Shown here: positions 16,911-28,682 of the stretch, piece after piece
How the letters are laid out: every line of letters begins with the position of its first letter
How positions within the stretch are numbered: position 1 is the stretch's first letter
Assembly: GCF_027706145.1 (NCBI RefSeq)
Contig: NZ_JAQFWW010000001.1
Span: 1,178,001 to 1,242,000 of the forward strand
Direction of reading: 5' to 3'
DNA from: Bacillus changyiensis
GTDB taxonomy: Bacteria; Bacillota; Bacilli; Bacillales; Bacillaceae
Length of the DNA stretch: 64,000 nt
The notes under the pieces: model-generated
The model's database searches: none
What the model was told of the DNA's origin: nothing
What the model saw: the letters and a program-made list of their open reading frames with translations, nothing else
Made by a program: the position numbers and the translations under genes

Positions 16911-18088
16911 GTTTCATCCCCCTCTTCTTGTTCCGTACCAGAGGCGAGCTCTAAAAACAGCTTAACAGTCTCATCATCAGGAACTGCTCCGCCTGTTTGC
17001 CTTTCATAGAACGCTTTAAACCTCTCTTCAATTGGGGCATGTTGCGACTGAACCGTTTTTTGGACTGCTGGATTGTCATGATAGAACCGGCGAATATGAA
17101 TAATCCCTTGGTGCGCTTTTCTAATGTGATGAATCTCTTCAATTGAAAGCTGATCGTCTAAATGAATTTCCAGATCAATCCATGCATTTTGGTCACGCCC
17201 TTCTTCAAGCCAACTGTATACTTGAGAAACACCTTCTTCTGCTTTCCATTTGACAAGCGGTTTGCCACTTGTCAAGAAAACCTCTTTCCAAGATGCTTGC
17301 TTACCTGGGAAAGCTTCAACAACTGTAACAGATTTTGCATAGCCCGCTTCTGAAAAGCTGTAAGCGAGTGGAGAACCGGAATATCTTGCAACCGTCTCGG
17401 CACGTTTTACCATTTGTGGTCGGTGAAGATGTCCAAGTGCTACATAAGCAGCACTTGCAGGAAGGCTTTCTGCAGCCACTGTATATGCGCCCCCAACCTC
17501 GATCGGCCGTTCTGAATCAGTCTGGCTACCACCTGCAACATATATGTGACTAGCCGCGATTTGTACAGCATCTTTTCTGAACTGACGACCCATATGTTGG
17601 AACGTCTGTCTAATTTTTATGTCATACTGATCGCGAAGCAACTTTTCAGCAAATGTCTCAGAAAGAACTTCATTTAATCTTGATTCAGAAGGATACGCTA
17701 GTGCTGCTATCGAAAGAATTTCTCCTGTAGAAGTAACTTCTATATCAATTGGTTCTGTTTTCGGGTACCCAATTAAGTAGATACCTTGGTCTACCGTTAG
17801 CGGAGACGCAGCTGAAAGACGATCAGGGTTGTCATGATTTCCAGCAATAACAACGACTGGACGCTTTCCTTTGTCAGACAGTGAGGAGAGACTCTCATAA
17901 AAGAGCTGTTCGGCATGAGCTGGTGGATTCACTGTATCAAAAGCATCTCCGGCCATCACAATGGCATCGATTTTCTCGTCTTTTACAATCTCTGTGAGCT
18001 CGTCGAGAAAGTCCTCCTGTTCCTTTAACCGGCTTCTGCCCTCAAGTGTTTTTCCTAAATGCCAGTCAGCGGTATGTAAAATTCGCAA
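16907..18088 (-). CDS. sbcD: Exonuclease subunit SbcD (Mre11-type nuclease)
   Basis: 393 residues with the calcineurin-like phosphoesterase motifs in order: HTADWHLGKTL near the N-terminus, GDAFDT, GNHDNPDR, then the distal SHIYVAGG and GHLHRPQ motifs. These bind the two catalytic metals. The start is TTG at 18088 behind GAGGAGTG. It is followed by sbcC with a four-base overlap. Confidence 0.95.
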   Translation of the reverse strand: MRILHTADWHLGKTLEGRSRLKEQEDFLDELTEIVKDEKIDAIVMAGDAFDTVNPPAHAEQLFYESLSSLSDKGKRPVVVIAGNHDNPDRLSAASPLTVDQGIYLIGYPKTEPIDIEVTSTGEILSIAALAYPSESRLNEVLSETFAEKLLRDQYDIKIRQTFQHMGRQFRKDAVQIAASHIYVAGGSQTDSERPIEVGGAYTVAAESLPASAAYVALGHLHRPQMVKRAETVARYSGSPLAYSFSEAGYAKSVTVVEAFPGKQASWKEVFLTSGKPLVKWKAEEGVSQVYSWLEEGRDQNAWIDLEIHLDDQLSIEEIHHIRKAHQGIIHIRRFYHDNPAVQKTVQSQHAPIEERFKAFYERQTGGAVPDDETVKLFLELASGTEQEEGDET

Positions 18089-18110
18089 ACCTATTCACTC
18101 CTCTTGTAAT

Positions 18111-18148
18111 AAAGCTTTCCCTTGACAAACTGTGTCAAAGGAAAGCAC
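18111..18148 (-). terminator. Hairpin between addA and sbcD
   Basis: GCTTTCC (18114-18120) pairs with GGAAAGC (18140-18146), extended by an inner TTGAC/GTCAA stem; on the minus strand it is followed by TTTATT. It could be a partial terminator or an mRNA processing/stability element that lowers sbcDC output relative to addAB. Confidence 0.45.
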
Positions 18149-18155
18149 CTTCATG

Positions 18156-21100
18156 TTAAATATTCAGCACATATCCACCATCAAAAAAGTAAAGAATGCG
18201 ACCTACAAGTGGCCTCTTGATGATCGTTTCAACCGCTCGTGCATAAAGTTTGATCTGTGTTTCATAACGCTTTCTTAAAATGGGTTCGGCTTCTGTAAAG
18301 CCACTTCGGAATTTATCGTGGATTCGATCTGTTTTATAGTCAAGCAAATAAATACCATCTTCCGTTTCAAACAAACAATCAATCATCCCCTGAATCAATA
18401 TCGGATCAGTCGTTTTTAAATGAGGGTAAATCTCCTTAGATGGAATTGTCATACTGAACGGAATTTCACGTTCAACCCAAGCGGCACTCTGTATCTTTTT
18501 ACCAATGTCTGTATCAAAAAATGCGAGGATGTCAGCTTCGTCAATGACCTCCCGCTGTTCTCCTGTTAAAAGCTCTTTTTCGACAAGCATGTCTAGAAAA
18601 CAGCCAAGTTCGTCTTTTTCATATACATGTGTCAAGGAAAGATGTTGCATCACTGTATGCATGGCTGTTCCTCGTTCGGCAGGGGTCAATCCTTTTGTCA
18701 TCATAAAGATAGGTCTACTATACATGGATACCTTTGGAGCTTGACGAACCAAAGAACGATCTCCATATTCATCATCATATTCTTTTTGTCGTTTAATTTC
18801 TGATACTGACTGTTTCGTGCGAACTTGTGTTGCATCCTGATGAGAATATGACCATGTCAGCCGTGCTTGCACCTCATTTTGATAAGCAAAAGTACCTTCG
18901 ATAGGTTGTCCTTTTTTGATCAGAGCGAGCAACTCTTGTTTTCCCGCTTCCGTTTGCACCTGATTTTCAGCCTGAAGCTCTGAAAGAGACAGCCAGTTGA
19001 CAGCAAAACGGGCCGGATGATGAGAAATTTCTTCATTTAATGGATGGAGACTGGCATCCTCCATACCTCTATGCCGCATTAAAGCAGGTCCAATGAAATC
19101 TATATAAGATCTAGCCTGAAAACGTTCAAAATCAGGAAGTAACCATTCAGTCTGTGAAGCGGCTGAACGCCATTTCGTTAAAGATTTTTCTTTATCTTTT
19201 ACTGTACCGATCAAATAAAGTTTTTCCTTTGCTCTAGTAAGTGCAACATACAAAACACGCAGTTCCTCAGACAAAAGTTCACGGCGCATTTTTTTCTTCA
19301 TTGCAATTAGCGGCAATGTTGGGTAGCTAATCCGCCACTTCGGATCGATAAATTTTGTCCCAAAGCCAAGCTCTTTATCAAGCAAATAGGATTTATTTAA
19401 ATCCATCGTATTAAAACTCCGACCTAGACCTGCTGTAAACACGACCGGAAACTCTAGACCTTTACTTGAGTGAATTGTCATCAGTCTGACGACGTCTTCC
19501 TGTTCACTCAGTGCTCTCGCCGTTCCAAGATCATTGCCTCGTTCTCGCATACGTTCAATAAACCTTAAAAATCTAAATAATCCGCGAAACGATGTCGCTT
19601 CATATGATCTGGCCCGATCATAAAGGACGCGCAAATTGGCCTGACGTTGCTTCCCACCTGGCATTCCACCGACATAATCTAAATACTTTGTATCGCGATA
19701 AATGTCCCAGATCAGTTCAGCCACTGAATGGTTCTTCGCATATGTCCGCCACTTTTTAAGAAACCGGTCAAAACGATAAAGCTTTTCATAAAGCTTGTCA
19801 TCCTTGTCAGAAGTAGCTAGATATGCTTTCATCGCTTCATAAAATGGCGCTTTTTGATCTTGAATTCTAATTAATGATAGTTCATTTTCCTTAAGACCAA
19901 CAATTGGTGATCGAAGAACGGAAGCAAGCGGAATATCCTGATAGGTATTATCAACGACTTTGAGCAATGAAATAATGATTGAAACTTCAGTCGCTTCAAA
20001 ATACCCTGATGCTAGATTGGCATAAACTGGTATCCCCTGCTGTTTAAGTTCGTCCATCATCTGTGGAGCCCAAGGCATTGACCGCAACAAAACCACGATA
20101 TCCCTGTACTGGATATGTCGGGTTGTTTTTGTTTTGCCATCATAAACTTGAAACTGCCCGGAAATTAAGCGCCTAATTTGGCTGGCTATTGCTCTTGTCT
20201 CAAGTTGAACCGTCTCAAGTTCTTCGGTTTCTTCATCCTCTAATTGCGCTTGATTTTCTATGATTAAGACTTCAGTTTTCGTTGCTTCATGAGGAGGGTA
20301 TGATGCCCCGAGTTTTAATTCAGCTTGTTCGTCATAGTCAACTTCGCCAACTTTTCCACCCATCAACTGTTTAAACAAAAAATTCGTACTATCCAGAATA
20401 TCAGACCGGCTTCTGAAATTTTGATTCAGATCAATTTTTTGACCGCTGCCTGAACCATCTTCTGTAAATCGTTTATATTTTGATAGAAATAAAAGAGGCT
20501 CAGCAAGACGGAAGCGATAAATTGATTGTTTCACATCCCCAACCATAAATAGGTTTCCTTCGTGTTCCTTTTTGGCGACAAGCTTTAAAATAGCTTCCTG
20601 AACAAGGTTTGTATCCTGATATTCATCAACCAACACTTCATGAAATTGATGTTGATAGTGTTGAGCTGCTTCACTCGGTTCTGTTTCCCCAGATTCATTT
20701 TTCCTTGTTAAAACTGCAAGACAATAATGTTCAAGATCTGAGAAGTCAACAATTGCTTTTTCCTTTTTCTGAGCCATGTAACGTTTTCCATAAGAGATAA
20801 CAAGTTGAACAAGCGTCTGGATAACGGACTTCATTTCCTTCAGGCTCTTGAGATGCTGGTCAGGACTCCACATGAAATAATCACTTTTTAGCTTTTCTAA
20901 CTGTTTTTTTGCACTGCCTCTAAGCTCTGTCACCTCTTCTATTAAAATCTGATCAAATTCGTCCCCTTTACAGGGTTTGGCTCTTGTAAAAGAAACAGTC
21001 GGTACAAGCTCATACAGTGCTACAAAATCATCCTGATTTTTGATCAACTGATCAATTTGCGCTAAATCATCGAGCAAATTTTCAGCACGGGGAGCGGGGC

Positions 21101-21845
21101 CACCTGGCTGTTTTGTTACTTCATGTGCCCGCTTTAGCATTTTCCGCACACCTTCTAGAATAAGCGCAATATCTTCTTGAATAATAGTATAAAATGGAAG
21201 CGACTCCACTTTGGAATCTGACGCAATATCATATAAATGGACAAATGTTTCAAGCCATTGTTCCGGATTGGGATGTGAACGAGAATATTCATAGATTCGC
21301 TTCACTAAATATTGCAAATCCAGATCATGACGGTCTGTCGTATATCTGTCGACAAGCTCGAAAAATGCAGGATCTCCTTTTTTATATTGTTCCTCAAACA
21401 GCTCATCCAGCACCTCATCACTTAAAAGCTCAGCTTCTGTCTGATCGGCAATGCGAAAGGCTGGATCAATGTCGATCATATAATAATATTTGCGAGCAAC
21501 CTGAAGACAAAATGCGTGTAATGTTGATATATTGGCCTTGTTCAATAAGGCAAGTTGTCTGCGCAAATGTAGAGAAGCCGGATTTTCGGCGAGTTCCTTT
21601 TCAAGCGCCTCACCAATACGGTGCTTCATCTCAGCTGCTGATGCATTTGTAAATGTTACAACAAGGAGTCTGTCAACATCAATTGGGTTATCTTTTGTTG
21701 TAATCTTACGAATGATTCGTTCAACCAAGACAGCCGTTTTTCCGGAACCTGCAGCTGCAGCAACTAAAATATCACGGCCAGATGAGACAATCGCTTTCCA
21801 TTGATCATCAGTCCAGATGCTATCTTTAGGCTTATCAATCTCCAT
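18156..21845 (-). CDS. addA: ATP-dependent helicase/nuclease subunit AddA
   Basis: About 1229 residues. UvrD-type superfamily 1 helicase motifs are present: Walker [10 protein letters not shown] near residue 35, VDEYQDTN (motif II), [12 protein letters not shown] (motif III), and the C-terminal motifs ([32 protein letters not shown]). A RecB-type nuclease domain with LLDYKTDR lies near the C-terminus. AddAB processes double-strand breaks and recognises Chi. The frame opens at an ATG (21854) that abuts GGAGG with no spacer; the ATG at 21845 has a 9-nt spacer and is my choice. It overlaps the addB stop by 11 nt. Confidence 0.95.
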   Translation of the reverse strand: MEIDKPKDSIWTDDQWKAIVSSGRDILVAAAAGSGKTAVLVERIIRKITTKDNPIDVDRLLVVTFTNASAAEMKHRIGEALEKELAENPASLHLRRQLALLNKANISTLHAFCLQVARKYYYMIDIDPAFRIADQTEAELLSDEVLDELFEEQYKKGDPAFFELVDRYTTDRHDLDLQYLVKRIYEYSRSHPNPEQWLETFVHLYDIASDSKVESLPFYTIIQEDIALILEGVRKMLKRAHEVTKQPGGPAPRAENLLDDLAQIDQLIKNQDDFVALYELVPTVSFTRAKPCKGDEFDQILIEEVTELRGSAKKQLEKLKSDYFMWSPDQHLKSLKEMKSVIQTLVQLVISYGKRYMAQKKEKAIVDFSDLEHYCLAVLTRKNESGETEPSEAAQHYQHQFHEVLVDEYQDTNLVQEAILKLVAKKEHEGNLFMVGDVKQSIYRFRLAEPLLFLSKYKRFTEDGSGSGQKIDLNQNFRSRSDILDSTNFLFKQLMGGKVGEVDYDEQAELKLGASYPPHEATKTEVLIIENQAQLEDEETEELETVQLETRAIASQIRRLISGQFQVYDGKTKTTRHIQYRDIVVLLRSMPWAPQMMDELKQQGIPVYANLASGYFEATEVSIIISLLKVVDNTYQDIPLASVLRSPIVGLKENELSLIRIQDQKAPFYEAMKAYLATSDKDDKLYEKLYRFDRFLKKWRTYAKNHSVAELIWDIYRDTKYLDYVGGMPGGKQRQANLRVLYDRARSYEATSFRGLFRFLRFIERMRERGNDLGTARALSEQEDVVRLMTIHSSKGLEFPVVFTAGLGRSFNTMDLNKSYLLDKELGFGTKFIDPKWRISYPTLPLIAMKKKMRRELLSEELRVLYVALTRAKEKLYLIGTVKDKEKSLTKWRSAASQTEWLLPDFERFQARSYIDFIGPALMRHRGMEDASLHPLNEEISHHPARFAVNWLSLSELQAENQVQTEAGKQELLALIKKGQPIEGTFAYQNEVQARLTWSYSHQDATQVRTKQSVSEIKRQKEYDDEYGDRSLVRQAPKVSMYSRPIFMMTKGLTPAERGTAMHTVMQHLSLTHVYEKDELGCFLDMLVEKELLTGEQREVIDEADILAFFDTDIGKKIQSAAWVEREIPFSMTIPSKEIYPHLKTTDPILIQGMIDCLFETEDGIYLLDYKTDRIHDKFRSGFTEAEPILRKRYETQIKLYARAVETIIKRPLVGRILYFFDGGYVLNI

Positions 21846-24800
21846 TTGTCTCATCCTCCTTTTTCAGCCAGTCCAATACCACATTGTCTTTTTCCGGTTT
21901 TAATACTCGATACTGATTCTCCTCAAGTGATTCGTCAAACTGACAAAATGACTTGTAAGAACAAAATGTACATGGTGTTCGATCTTTTAGTTTATATGGC
22001 TCAATAGATACCTTACCATTGGTAATTTCCTCTCCGGCTTTTTGAAAAGTTCGACGGATGTGATGCCTTAATAATTGAAAATGGTCTTCACTAATAACAG
22101 CCGAATCAGAACGGAGTGAGCCGTCTTTTTTTAAGCCCGCACTGATGATGTCAGATCTGCCCTGTTCAAGTGTCGTATCCATCAGTTTGACAACTTCCTG
22201 ATCACCTAAAAGAAGACCTTTCATTTTAAATTTCTTAAAAATTTCCTTTTCTATTTCATCAAATCCGAGTGGAACGGAAGCCTGAATCATTGGGTCGTGA
22301 ACGTGAAAATACAGGACACCTGCAGGCGTTGCCTTCATTCCAAGCCAATCAGTTGAATATGTGATGGATAAATCTAGGTAGGTCAGCATCTGTAATGCAA
22401 GACCATAATATACTTCGGCTAAATCAAGTCCTTTATCACTTGATTTATAATCAACAATGCGAAGCAACAGTCCTTTTGAACTTTCAGCTTTATCTACCCG
22501 ATCAATTCGCCCTACAAGCTCCATGGTGTAGCCGTTTTTAAGGGTAAACCGCATCGGGGGAAGCGGCCCCTTGCCACCGAATCCAAGCTCAAGGCCGACT
22601 GGGGTAAACCCGCTCGCTTTCGCGTGCTCACTTAAAATGCCTGATACCCGAGCAATAATTTTCTGCAGTTTTTGTTTCACATAATGATGACGATTTGAAC
22701 TAAGTAAGATCTCTTTTTGTAATTTGGGTGCAAGTCGTTCAATCGCATCAAAAGATAATTTATCACATTGTTCTTTTGTCAAGTCACGCCAATCAAGCTT
22801 TAACTCATGGAGACGGTCTGCGATTAACTTTAGTGCAGAGTGAAATAACTGACCGATATCAGGAGCCTCAAGTTTAAAAATTTGCCGTTCTTTCAGCTTT
22901 AATCCATGTGAAGCAAAATGAGAAAATGGACAGGCATTGTACGTTTCCATCCGTGATACGCTTCCTTGAATATTCTCCCCATACAACTCACGCGTCATAT
23001 GCTGATTGAGGTTGTGAACCTTATTTCTAAAAAACAAACTTGAGAGAATGTTTTGAGAAAAAGAGCGGTCCGAACCTTTCATCAGAAAGTTGTATGTACT
23101 CCACCAGACATCACTAATCATATACTGTCTTGTCCAAAGGCTAAGCTGACTTGCCAAATAACTTAATGCAGTACTTTTATTGACAAGAAATTCAAGTTGT
23201 TCTTCATCATTTAGTTGTTCAGGTTCATTGCTCAGCAACTTTTTACCATGGCCAGGAAAAAGCTCTTCTAACTGTTTCACAACTGTTGAAGCAAGCAATG
23301 TTTTCCCCTCGGCATCTGCAATAGGATATGACACGTAAAGCTTTTCAGAAGGACTTGATAAAGCCATATAGATTAAAAAATTTTCATCTAACAACCGTTC
23401 TCTTCCAGTTGCCGCAAGCTCCGCACCGTTTCTTTTCAACCACTCCCTGTCATCATCTGACAGCACGCCATCATCGTCTGGCTTTGCTGGCAGAATACCA
23501 TCGTTAACCCCAATCATAAACGTACATTTCACATCGTACATTCTTGAAAGATCCATATTGCCGATAAATACCTGATCAAGGGCTGGTGGAATTAGCGCAA
23601 ACCTCAACGTATCCAAACCAGTCTCCATCATTTGTCGAAACAAGGAAAACGATATGTCCTCATCTCCCATCATTTCAACAAACTCATCCAACAATTGAAT
23701 AACAGCGTTCCATACTTGATCATGTTGTCTCGATTCTAAGATTTTGCCGTTTTCTTCTGCATTCAGCCTTTCTTCTTCAAGTTTCAGCGGAATTTCAGCC
23801 TCTTCAAGGTAAAGATACACAGCTTCAGCCATTGCTTTGACTGATTTCGCTTCTTTCATGCGTTTTTGCAACCGATAAACAGGTGGCACAATCCAGTCTT
23901 TTAGCTTATTAAGCATATTCTCGATTTCTATTTCTCGGTCTGTCTGTACAAAGTCTTCATCCAAAGAAGCATATCTTCTATAAATAAAACGATCTTTTCT
24001 TGTCCATCGATCTCCTTTTATCCCATGTGCAATGCAGTAGTTTTCCAACTGGTCAACCTGTTCACGTACGAGGTTCTTCGGTTCGTCATGAGGAAACAAC
24101 AGTTCTGTTTTTATGCAACGAAACACTGCTTCATATCCCCAATTTCCTTTAATCACATCTAGGGTTGAACGAATCAATTCAATCAGTGGATGGTTCTGCA
24201 TCGGTTCCTTTCCATCTATAAAAAAAGCTAGCTCATAATCTTTAAATACCTCTTTTATCGTATCTTTATAGTCTTCAACATTGCGGGCAATGACAGCAAT
24301 GTCTTTGAAGCGGAGGCGACCTGTCCGAACGAGGGATTTAATTTCTCTTGCGATTCCTTCTATCTCTGTTCTTCTGTTTGCCGCTTGCATGACGCACAGT
24401 GCTTCTGCTCTATCCTTATACACTTTTAACGGCCTTTCAGCCACATATCGTTCCAAATGTTTTAACTCCTCAACATGCTTGTGACGGTTCACATTTGTCA
24501 AATGCTTTACTGACATGTTAAGGCCAAGTTCTTTTGTTTTCTGATAAAGGTCAAAATACATCTTTCCTGTCATCCGAAATAGGTGTAATTCATGAGGGAC
24601 TTGTTCAGTAAAAGGCTCGTCCGTTGTGAAAGAAAACGTCATCTCTTGCGCGTGAACCATCAGCTTTTCAAGAACGTTCATCTCCTGTGGTGTGAACCGA
24701 TGAAAACCATCAACATATATAACAGCATCTTTGAGCTCTTCGCAATACGGAATTTGCTCTGCCAAAAGTTGCAAGTAATCTTCTGAGTGAACATATTGAT

Positions 24801-25332
24801 GTTCAAGACTTTCTTCCATCTTTCTGTATAAAATATATAGATCATGCAACTTATCAGAAAGAACTCGTTCATCCTCATATTCTGATACCTCGCTACCCTG
24901 CATAACCTCCCGAATACGTTCAGGTGACAGACAATGCCTTTTAAATTCGGCTAACATCCGTTCGACCTGTTCAGTAAAACCGTTCTTATCACTCGCATTC
25001 TGATAAACTCTAAACTCTGCTTTATGTTCTTCAATCAGCTTGCGTAGCAACATCTGAATACCTGAACTTGTTAGAAACTTACGATTGATTCCCCCAGTAC
25101 GTTGGAGAATCCACCAGGCTAGCCTTGAAAAGCTGTAAACCTGAGCTCGAAACATTCCACCTAAATCAGGGGTCATACTAAGCTCATATTCCATTAAAAA
25201 CGTCATCTGATCCGGGACTAGAAAAATGATCGGTTTACCGAGAGGGTGACGGCGAAGTTTCCCCCTCATTTCATCTAAGATAAACGTCGTTTTCCCACTC
25301 CCGGACCTGCCTGATAAAAATAATACTCCCAC
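21835..25332 (-). CDS. addB: ATP-dependent nuclease subunit AddB
   Basis: 1165 residues, the size of B. subtilis AddB. It has an N-terminal Walker [11 protein letters not shown] (8-17) and a degenerate helicase region. The C-terminal nuclease domain has GRIDRVD and LRIVDYKSS, and the Cys cluster includes CPFSHF and the closing [10 protein letters not shown], which ligates a 4Fe-4S cluster in this family. GTG start behind AAAGGAG. First gene of the addBA-sbcDC operon. Confidence 0.95.
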   Translation of the reverse strand: MGVLFLSGRSGSGKTTFILDEMRGKLRRHPLGKPIIFLVPDQMTFLMEYELSMTPDLGGMFRAQVYSFSRLAWWILQRTGGINRKFLTSSGIQMLLRKLIEEHKAEFRVYQNASDKNGFTEQVERMLAEFKRHCLSPERIREVMQGSEVSEYEDERVLSDKLHDLYILYRKMEESLEHQYVHSEDYLQLLAEQIPYCEELKDAVIYVDGFHRFTPQEMNVLEKLMVHAQEMTFSFTTDEPFTEQVPHELHLFRMTGKMYFDLYQKTKELGLNMSVKHLTNVNRHKHVEELKHLERYVAERPLKVYKDRAEALCVMQAANRRTEIEGIAREIKSLVRTGRLRFKDIAVIARNVEDYKDTIKEVFKDYELAFFIDGKEPMQNHPLIELIRSTLDVIKGNWGYEAVFRCIKTELLFPHDEPKNLVREQVDQLENYCIAHGIKGDRWTRKDRFIYRRYASLDEDFVQTDREIEIENMLNKLKDWIVPPVYRLQKRMKEAKSVKAMAEAVYLYLEEAEIPLKLEEERLNAEENGKILESRQHDQVWNAVIQLLDEFVEMMGDEDISFSLFRQMMETGLDTLRFALIPPALDQVFIGNMDLSRMYDVKCTFMIGVNDGILPAKPDDDGVLSDDDREWLKRNGAELAATGRERLLDENFLIYMALSSPSEKLYVSYPIADAEGKTLLASTVVKQLEELFPGHGKKLLSNEPEQLNDEEQLEFLVNKSTALSYLASQLSLWTRQYMISDVWWSTYNFLMKGSDRSFSQNILSSLFFRNKVHNLNQHMTRELYGENIQGSVSRMETYNACPFSHFASHGLKLKERQIFKLEAPDIGQLFHSALKLIADRLHELKLDWRDLTKEQCDKLSFDAIERLAPKLQKEILLSSNRHHYVKQKLQKIIARVSGILSEHAKASGFTPVGLELGFGGKGPLPPMRFTLKNGYTMELVGRIDRVDKAESSKGLLLRIVDYKSSDKGLDLAEVYYGLALQMLTYLDLSITYSTDWLGMKATPAGVLYFHVHDPMIQASVPLGFDEIEKEIFKKFKMKGLLLGDQEVVKLMDTTLEQGRSDIISAGLKKDGSLRSDSAVISEDHFQLLRHHIRRTFQKAGEEITNGKVSIEPYKLKDRTPCTFCSYKSFCQFDESLEENQYRVLKPEKDNVVLDWLKKEDETNGD

Positions 25333-25428
25333 GTGTCCGGCTCCTTTCTACGTTCTTTTCTTTTATTTTATCGAACCTGCAATAAAATAACCATTCTCCA
25401 AAACTAGGGAAAATGAGGTGGAATTTTA

Positions 25429-26088
25429 TTATTTTTGTTTAAACTGTACAAAAAACAACATCAAAAATGAGATGAGTACAATTGATGCTACCCACAACCA
25501 GGCCAATTCTAAATTCCCTGAGTCTATCGCCATATAGATCGCAGTAGGAACCGTTTGTGTCTCCCCTGGTATAATGCCAGCAAACATAAGTGTAGCCCCA
25601 AACTCACCGAGTGCTCTAGCAAAACTAAGTACACTACCAGTTATAACTGCATTTGAAGCGAGCGGTAGTGTCACGAATAAAAATACTTGCCACTCGCTTG
25701 CCCCGTCAACTTTTGCGGCATCTTCTATTTCACGATCAACGCTCAAAAACCCTGACTTTGCCGACTGATACATAAGCGGAAAAGCGACAACTGCAGCCGA
25801 AATGACCGCTGCCCACCAAGTAAAGATGATCGGCGCGTGAAATACCTTTTCAATCAACTGACCGATTACGCTTTGTCTACCAAATATGACAATTAAGAAG
25901 AAACCAACAACAGTTGGAGGAAGAACGAGCGGTAGCATCATCATTGTCTCGATGACGGATTTTCCTTTAAAAGTTTTACGCACTAAAATTCTTGCGACAA
26001 TAGTCCCGAACAAGACAGCAATGATCCCACTAGCAACTGACACTTGGATAGAGATTTTAATAGGTGAAAGAAATTCCTCAGACAGCAT
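25429..26088 (-). CDS. modB: Molybdate ABC transporter permease ModB
   Basis: 219 residues with five or six hydrophobic segments and the permease EAA-type loop FVTLPLASNAVITGSVLSFARALGEFGATLMFAG, which contacts the ATPase. It starts 8 nt after modA. Imports molybdate across the cytoplasmic membrane. No modC ATPase gene follows (addB comes next), so the ATPase must be supplied from elsewhere; B. subtilis YvgL-YvgM has the same arrangement. Confidence 0.9.
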   Translation of the reverse strand: MLSEEFLSPIKISIQVSVASGIIAVLFGTIVARILVRKTFKGKSVIETMMMLPLVLPPTVVGFFLIVIFGRQSVIGQLIEKVFHAPIIFTWWAAVISAAVVAFPLMYQSAKSGFLSVDREIEDAAKVDGASEWQVFLFVTLPLASNAVITGSVLSFARALGEFGATLMFAGIIPGETQTVPTAIYMAIDSGNLELAWLWVASIVLISFLMLFFVQFKQK

Positions 26089-26096
26089 ATCAGTGA

Positions 26097-26885
26097 TCAG
26101 CCTTTCTTAAATCCGTACTTTTCCATCGCTTCAATGGCCTGATCACTATGCAGAAATTGATATAATTCGTCAGACTGTCTGCGGTGCTTCGTATTTTTCA
26201 CAATACCAAGCGGATAGATAATCGGGCTATGTAGATTGTTTTTAGCGATGTCTACTATTTCGATCTGGTCGGAAGCAAGAGCATCCGTCTGATAAACAAA
26301 GCCAGCATCTGCATTATTTGTTTCAATATATGAAAGCACTTGTCTTACATCTTTTCCATAAACAAATTTTGATTGAACTTGATTCCATAGATGAAGATTT
26401 GACAAAGTTTCCTTCGCATATTTTCCAGCAGGAACTGATTCAGGGATGCCGATGGCAAGTTTTTCAACACTATCTTTTGATAAATCTTTAAAGCTTTTAA
26501 TATCTGTTTTTCCTTTTGGAACGATCAGGACCAAGTCATTTTTCAACAGTTTGACGGAGTTATTTTGTGAAATGAAATCGTTATCTACCAATTTGTTGAA
26601 TTTATCTTCAGAAGCCGAAAAAAATAAGTCTACTGGAGCTCCCTGTTCAATTTGTTGCTGCAAAGCACCTGATGAACCAAAATTGAACCTGATTTTGACA
26701 TTTCCATGTTCTTTCTCATATTTGGACGCTAGTTCAGTGAGAACATCTTTCAAACTAGCTGCTGCGGAAACCGTAAGTTGCACATTCTCATGGTCTTGAC
26801 TTAATTCACCTTTTTCAGACTGACAGCCCAAACCAATAACTACAGTAACCAATAACACTACAACCAGTAAAAACCGTTTTTTCAT
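26097..26885 (-). CDS. modA: Molybdate-binding lipoprotein ModA
   Basis: About 262 residues. A basic/hydrophobic signal sequence ends in the lipobox IGLGC, so it is predicted to be a lipoprotein on the outer face of the membrane. The mature part opens with LTVSAAASLKDVLTEL, and the FNFGSSGALQQQIEQGAPVDLF region is typical of the molybdate/tungstate-binding ModA family. An in-frame GTG at 26894 lies within the ribosome binding site itself; the ATG at 26885 has GGAG with an 8-nt spacer and is preferred. Confidence 0.9.
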   Translation of the reverse strand: MKKRFLLVVVLLVTVVIGLGCQSEKGELSQDHENVQLTVSAAASLKDVLTELASKYEKEHGNVKIRFNFGSSGALQQQIEQGAPVDLFFSASEDKFNKLVDNDFISQNNSVKLLKNDLVLIVPKGKTDIKSFKDLSKDSVEKLAIGIPESVPAGKYAKETLSNLHLWNQVQSKFVYGKDVRQVLSYIETNNADAGFVYQTDALASDQIEIVDIAKNNLHSPIIYPLGIVKNTKHRRQSDELYQFLHSDQAIEAMEKYGFKKG

Positions 26886-27082
26886 TAATTTCACTCCAAT
26901 TCACACGTTTTCTGCGCTAAGGATTATTTTACGTCAAACTTCATTTTTTTGAAATGTCATTGATCACAATCATGCTCATAGTTATAGCTATCCATACATG
27001 AAAAAGGGTGAACGAAGAACCATCATAAAGTTGGAAACATCACATCAACTTCGAATGCTTTCGAAACCAAAGATCATAAAAA

Positions 27083-28063
27083 TTGATCCATCCTTCTTGG
27101 TTTAGGACAATGCCTTGGATGGCTTGTCCAGCTTTAATCTCGGCATGCGGATTTATGATGGTAGAAAATATTTGGTTATTAGCACTTTTCTATACGATGA
27201 ACGGTGTTGGAGCCGGCTTATACATCCCTACTCAACGAGCACAAATCACTGACAGTACCAAAAGCGGGATGCGAGCTGAAGTGTTTGCTGTCATTCATGT
27301 TATTGAACGCTTTGGTGCAACAATCGGTCCGGTTATTGGAGTTGCTGTCTATTCTTATCATCCTTCCATGGTATTCAGCTTTCAAGCATGCTCATTTCTT
27401 CTATATTGGTTTGCTGTTTATTTTAAAATGCCAGAGACATATCCGTCAAAACATCAAAAAAAGATTTTCCAGCAAAAAAAATCTTTTTCTGTTAAAGGAC
27501 ATGATTCAGTTTTAGTGCTGATGTTGTTTATGCTTCCAATCAGTTTGTTATATTCACAGCTTGAAACAAATTACCGGTTCTACTTAGAAGTGCTTTTTGA
27601 TCACTTTTTAGTGATTCTTACTATTTTTAATGTCTGTCATGCATTACTAGGTATAACCCTGCAAATCCCCCTTGTGAAAGGCTCGGAAAAGCTAGAGATG
27701 AAAACGATTATAATGATTTCTTATAGCTGTTATACAGGTTCTGCATTAGGTTTTGCGTTTTCTTCATCACTCGTTTGGCTCATATTATCAATCTTTATAT
27801 TTACTTGTGGGGAAAGCATTTTGTTACATCATATGCAAAGTTTTGTCTCTAAGCTTGCTCCTGTCCATATGCGTGGTCGCTATTTTGCTTTTTTCGGTTT
27901 AAACTGGGACATATCCCGGACAATTGGACCTTTTTTAGGAGGGCTGATGTTGATTAAATTTGGTGGTACTGTACTTTTTCTGACGTGTTGCGCAATGATC
28001 ATTTCGGGAGGAATCGCTCAATACTTTGTGGTTTCAGCATTAGAAAAGCCGAAAACTCCATAA
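27083..28063 (+). pseudogene. MFS transporter lacking its N-terminus
   Basis: The open frame encodes about 10 hydrophobic segments typical of a drug/sugar MFS transporter (YIPTQRAQITDSTKSGMRAEVFAVIHVIERFGATIGP resembles the TM4-5 region, then a central basic loop). It is 326 residues, whereas the family has about 390-410. TM1-2 and motif A are missing. An in-frame TAA lies at 27077, and none of the candidate starts (TTG 27083, ATG 27110, ATG 27119) has a convincing ribosome binding site. I read it as a 5'-truncated remnant. A functional shorter protein cannot be excluded. Confidence 0.65.
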
Positions 28064-28083
28064 AAATCATGAGTTTTCGGCTT
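28046..28083. terminator. Bidirectional terminator between the MFS remnant and cotJC
   Basis: Thirteen-base perfect stem AAGCCGAAAACTC (28046-28058) / GAGTTTTCGGCTT (28071-28083), between convergent genes; on the minus strand it ends in CTTTTC. Confidence 0.85.
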
Positions 28084-28091
28084 ACATCTGT

Positions 28092-28661
28092 TTAAAACAC
28101 TTTTTTACTATCTCTCTCTTCTTTTAAAATCTCAACGGCTTCACGGAATCGTTGTGAGTGAATAATTTCTCTTTCTCTTAAAAATGCCAACGCATCATTT
28201 AAATCAGGATCATCAGACATATCGATCAGCCATTGATATGTCGCCCTCGCTTTTTCTTCTGCGGCAATATCTTCATATAAATCTGCAATCGGATCACCTT
28301 TGGCTTGGATGTATGTAGCTGTAAATGGAACACCAGCGGCATTGTGATAAAACAAGGCTTTATCATGATCTGCATAATGGGGACCGAGGCCGGCTTCTTT
28401 TAACTGTTCAGGTGTTGCGTCTTTTGTTAATTTATAAACCATCGTAGCAATCATTTCTAAATGTGCGAATTCTTCTGTACCAATGTCCGTCAAGAGGCCG
28501 ACCACTTTATCAGGGATACTGTAGCGCTGGTTCAAATAGCGAAGGGCCGCTGCCAATTCGCCATCTGCTCCACCGTATTGCTCAATCAAAAATTTAGCAA
28601 GTCTTGGGTTGCATTCCCTCACTTTCACAGGGTATTGCAATTTTTTTTCATACAGCCACAT
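28092..28661 (-). CDS. cotJC: CotJC, manganese catalase-like spore coat protein
   Basis: 189 residues, exactly the family length. Ferritin-like fold with the di-metal ligand pattern of manganese catalases (EEFAHLEMI, and ADLYEDIAAEEKARATYQWLI in the second half). It is made in the mother cell as part of the cotJ operon and incorporated into the coat. It follows cotJB by about 20 nt with a GAAGGGAG site. Confidence 0.93.
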   Translation of the reverse strand: MWLYEKKLQYPVKVRECNPRLAKFLIEQYGGADGELAAALRYLNQRYSIPDKVVGLLTDIGTEEFAHLEMIATMVYKLTKDATPEQLKEAGLGPHYADHDKALFYHNAAGVPFTATYIQAKGDPIADLYEDIAAEEKARATYQWLIDMSDDPDLNDALAFLREREIIHSQRFREAVEILKEERDSKKVF

Positions 28662-28682
28662 GAGATTGACTCCCTTCCGTCT

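Noticed and set aside
21194..21804. Plus-strand ORFs of 90-152 codons opposite addA
   Set aside because: Antisense shadows of a strongly conserved gene, without ribosome binding sites.
26886..27082. Molybdenum-cofactor riboswitch before modA
   Set aside because: No Moco aptamer-like conserved helices or terminator were seen upstream of modA.
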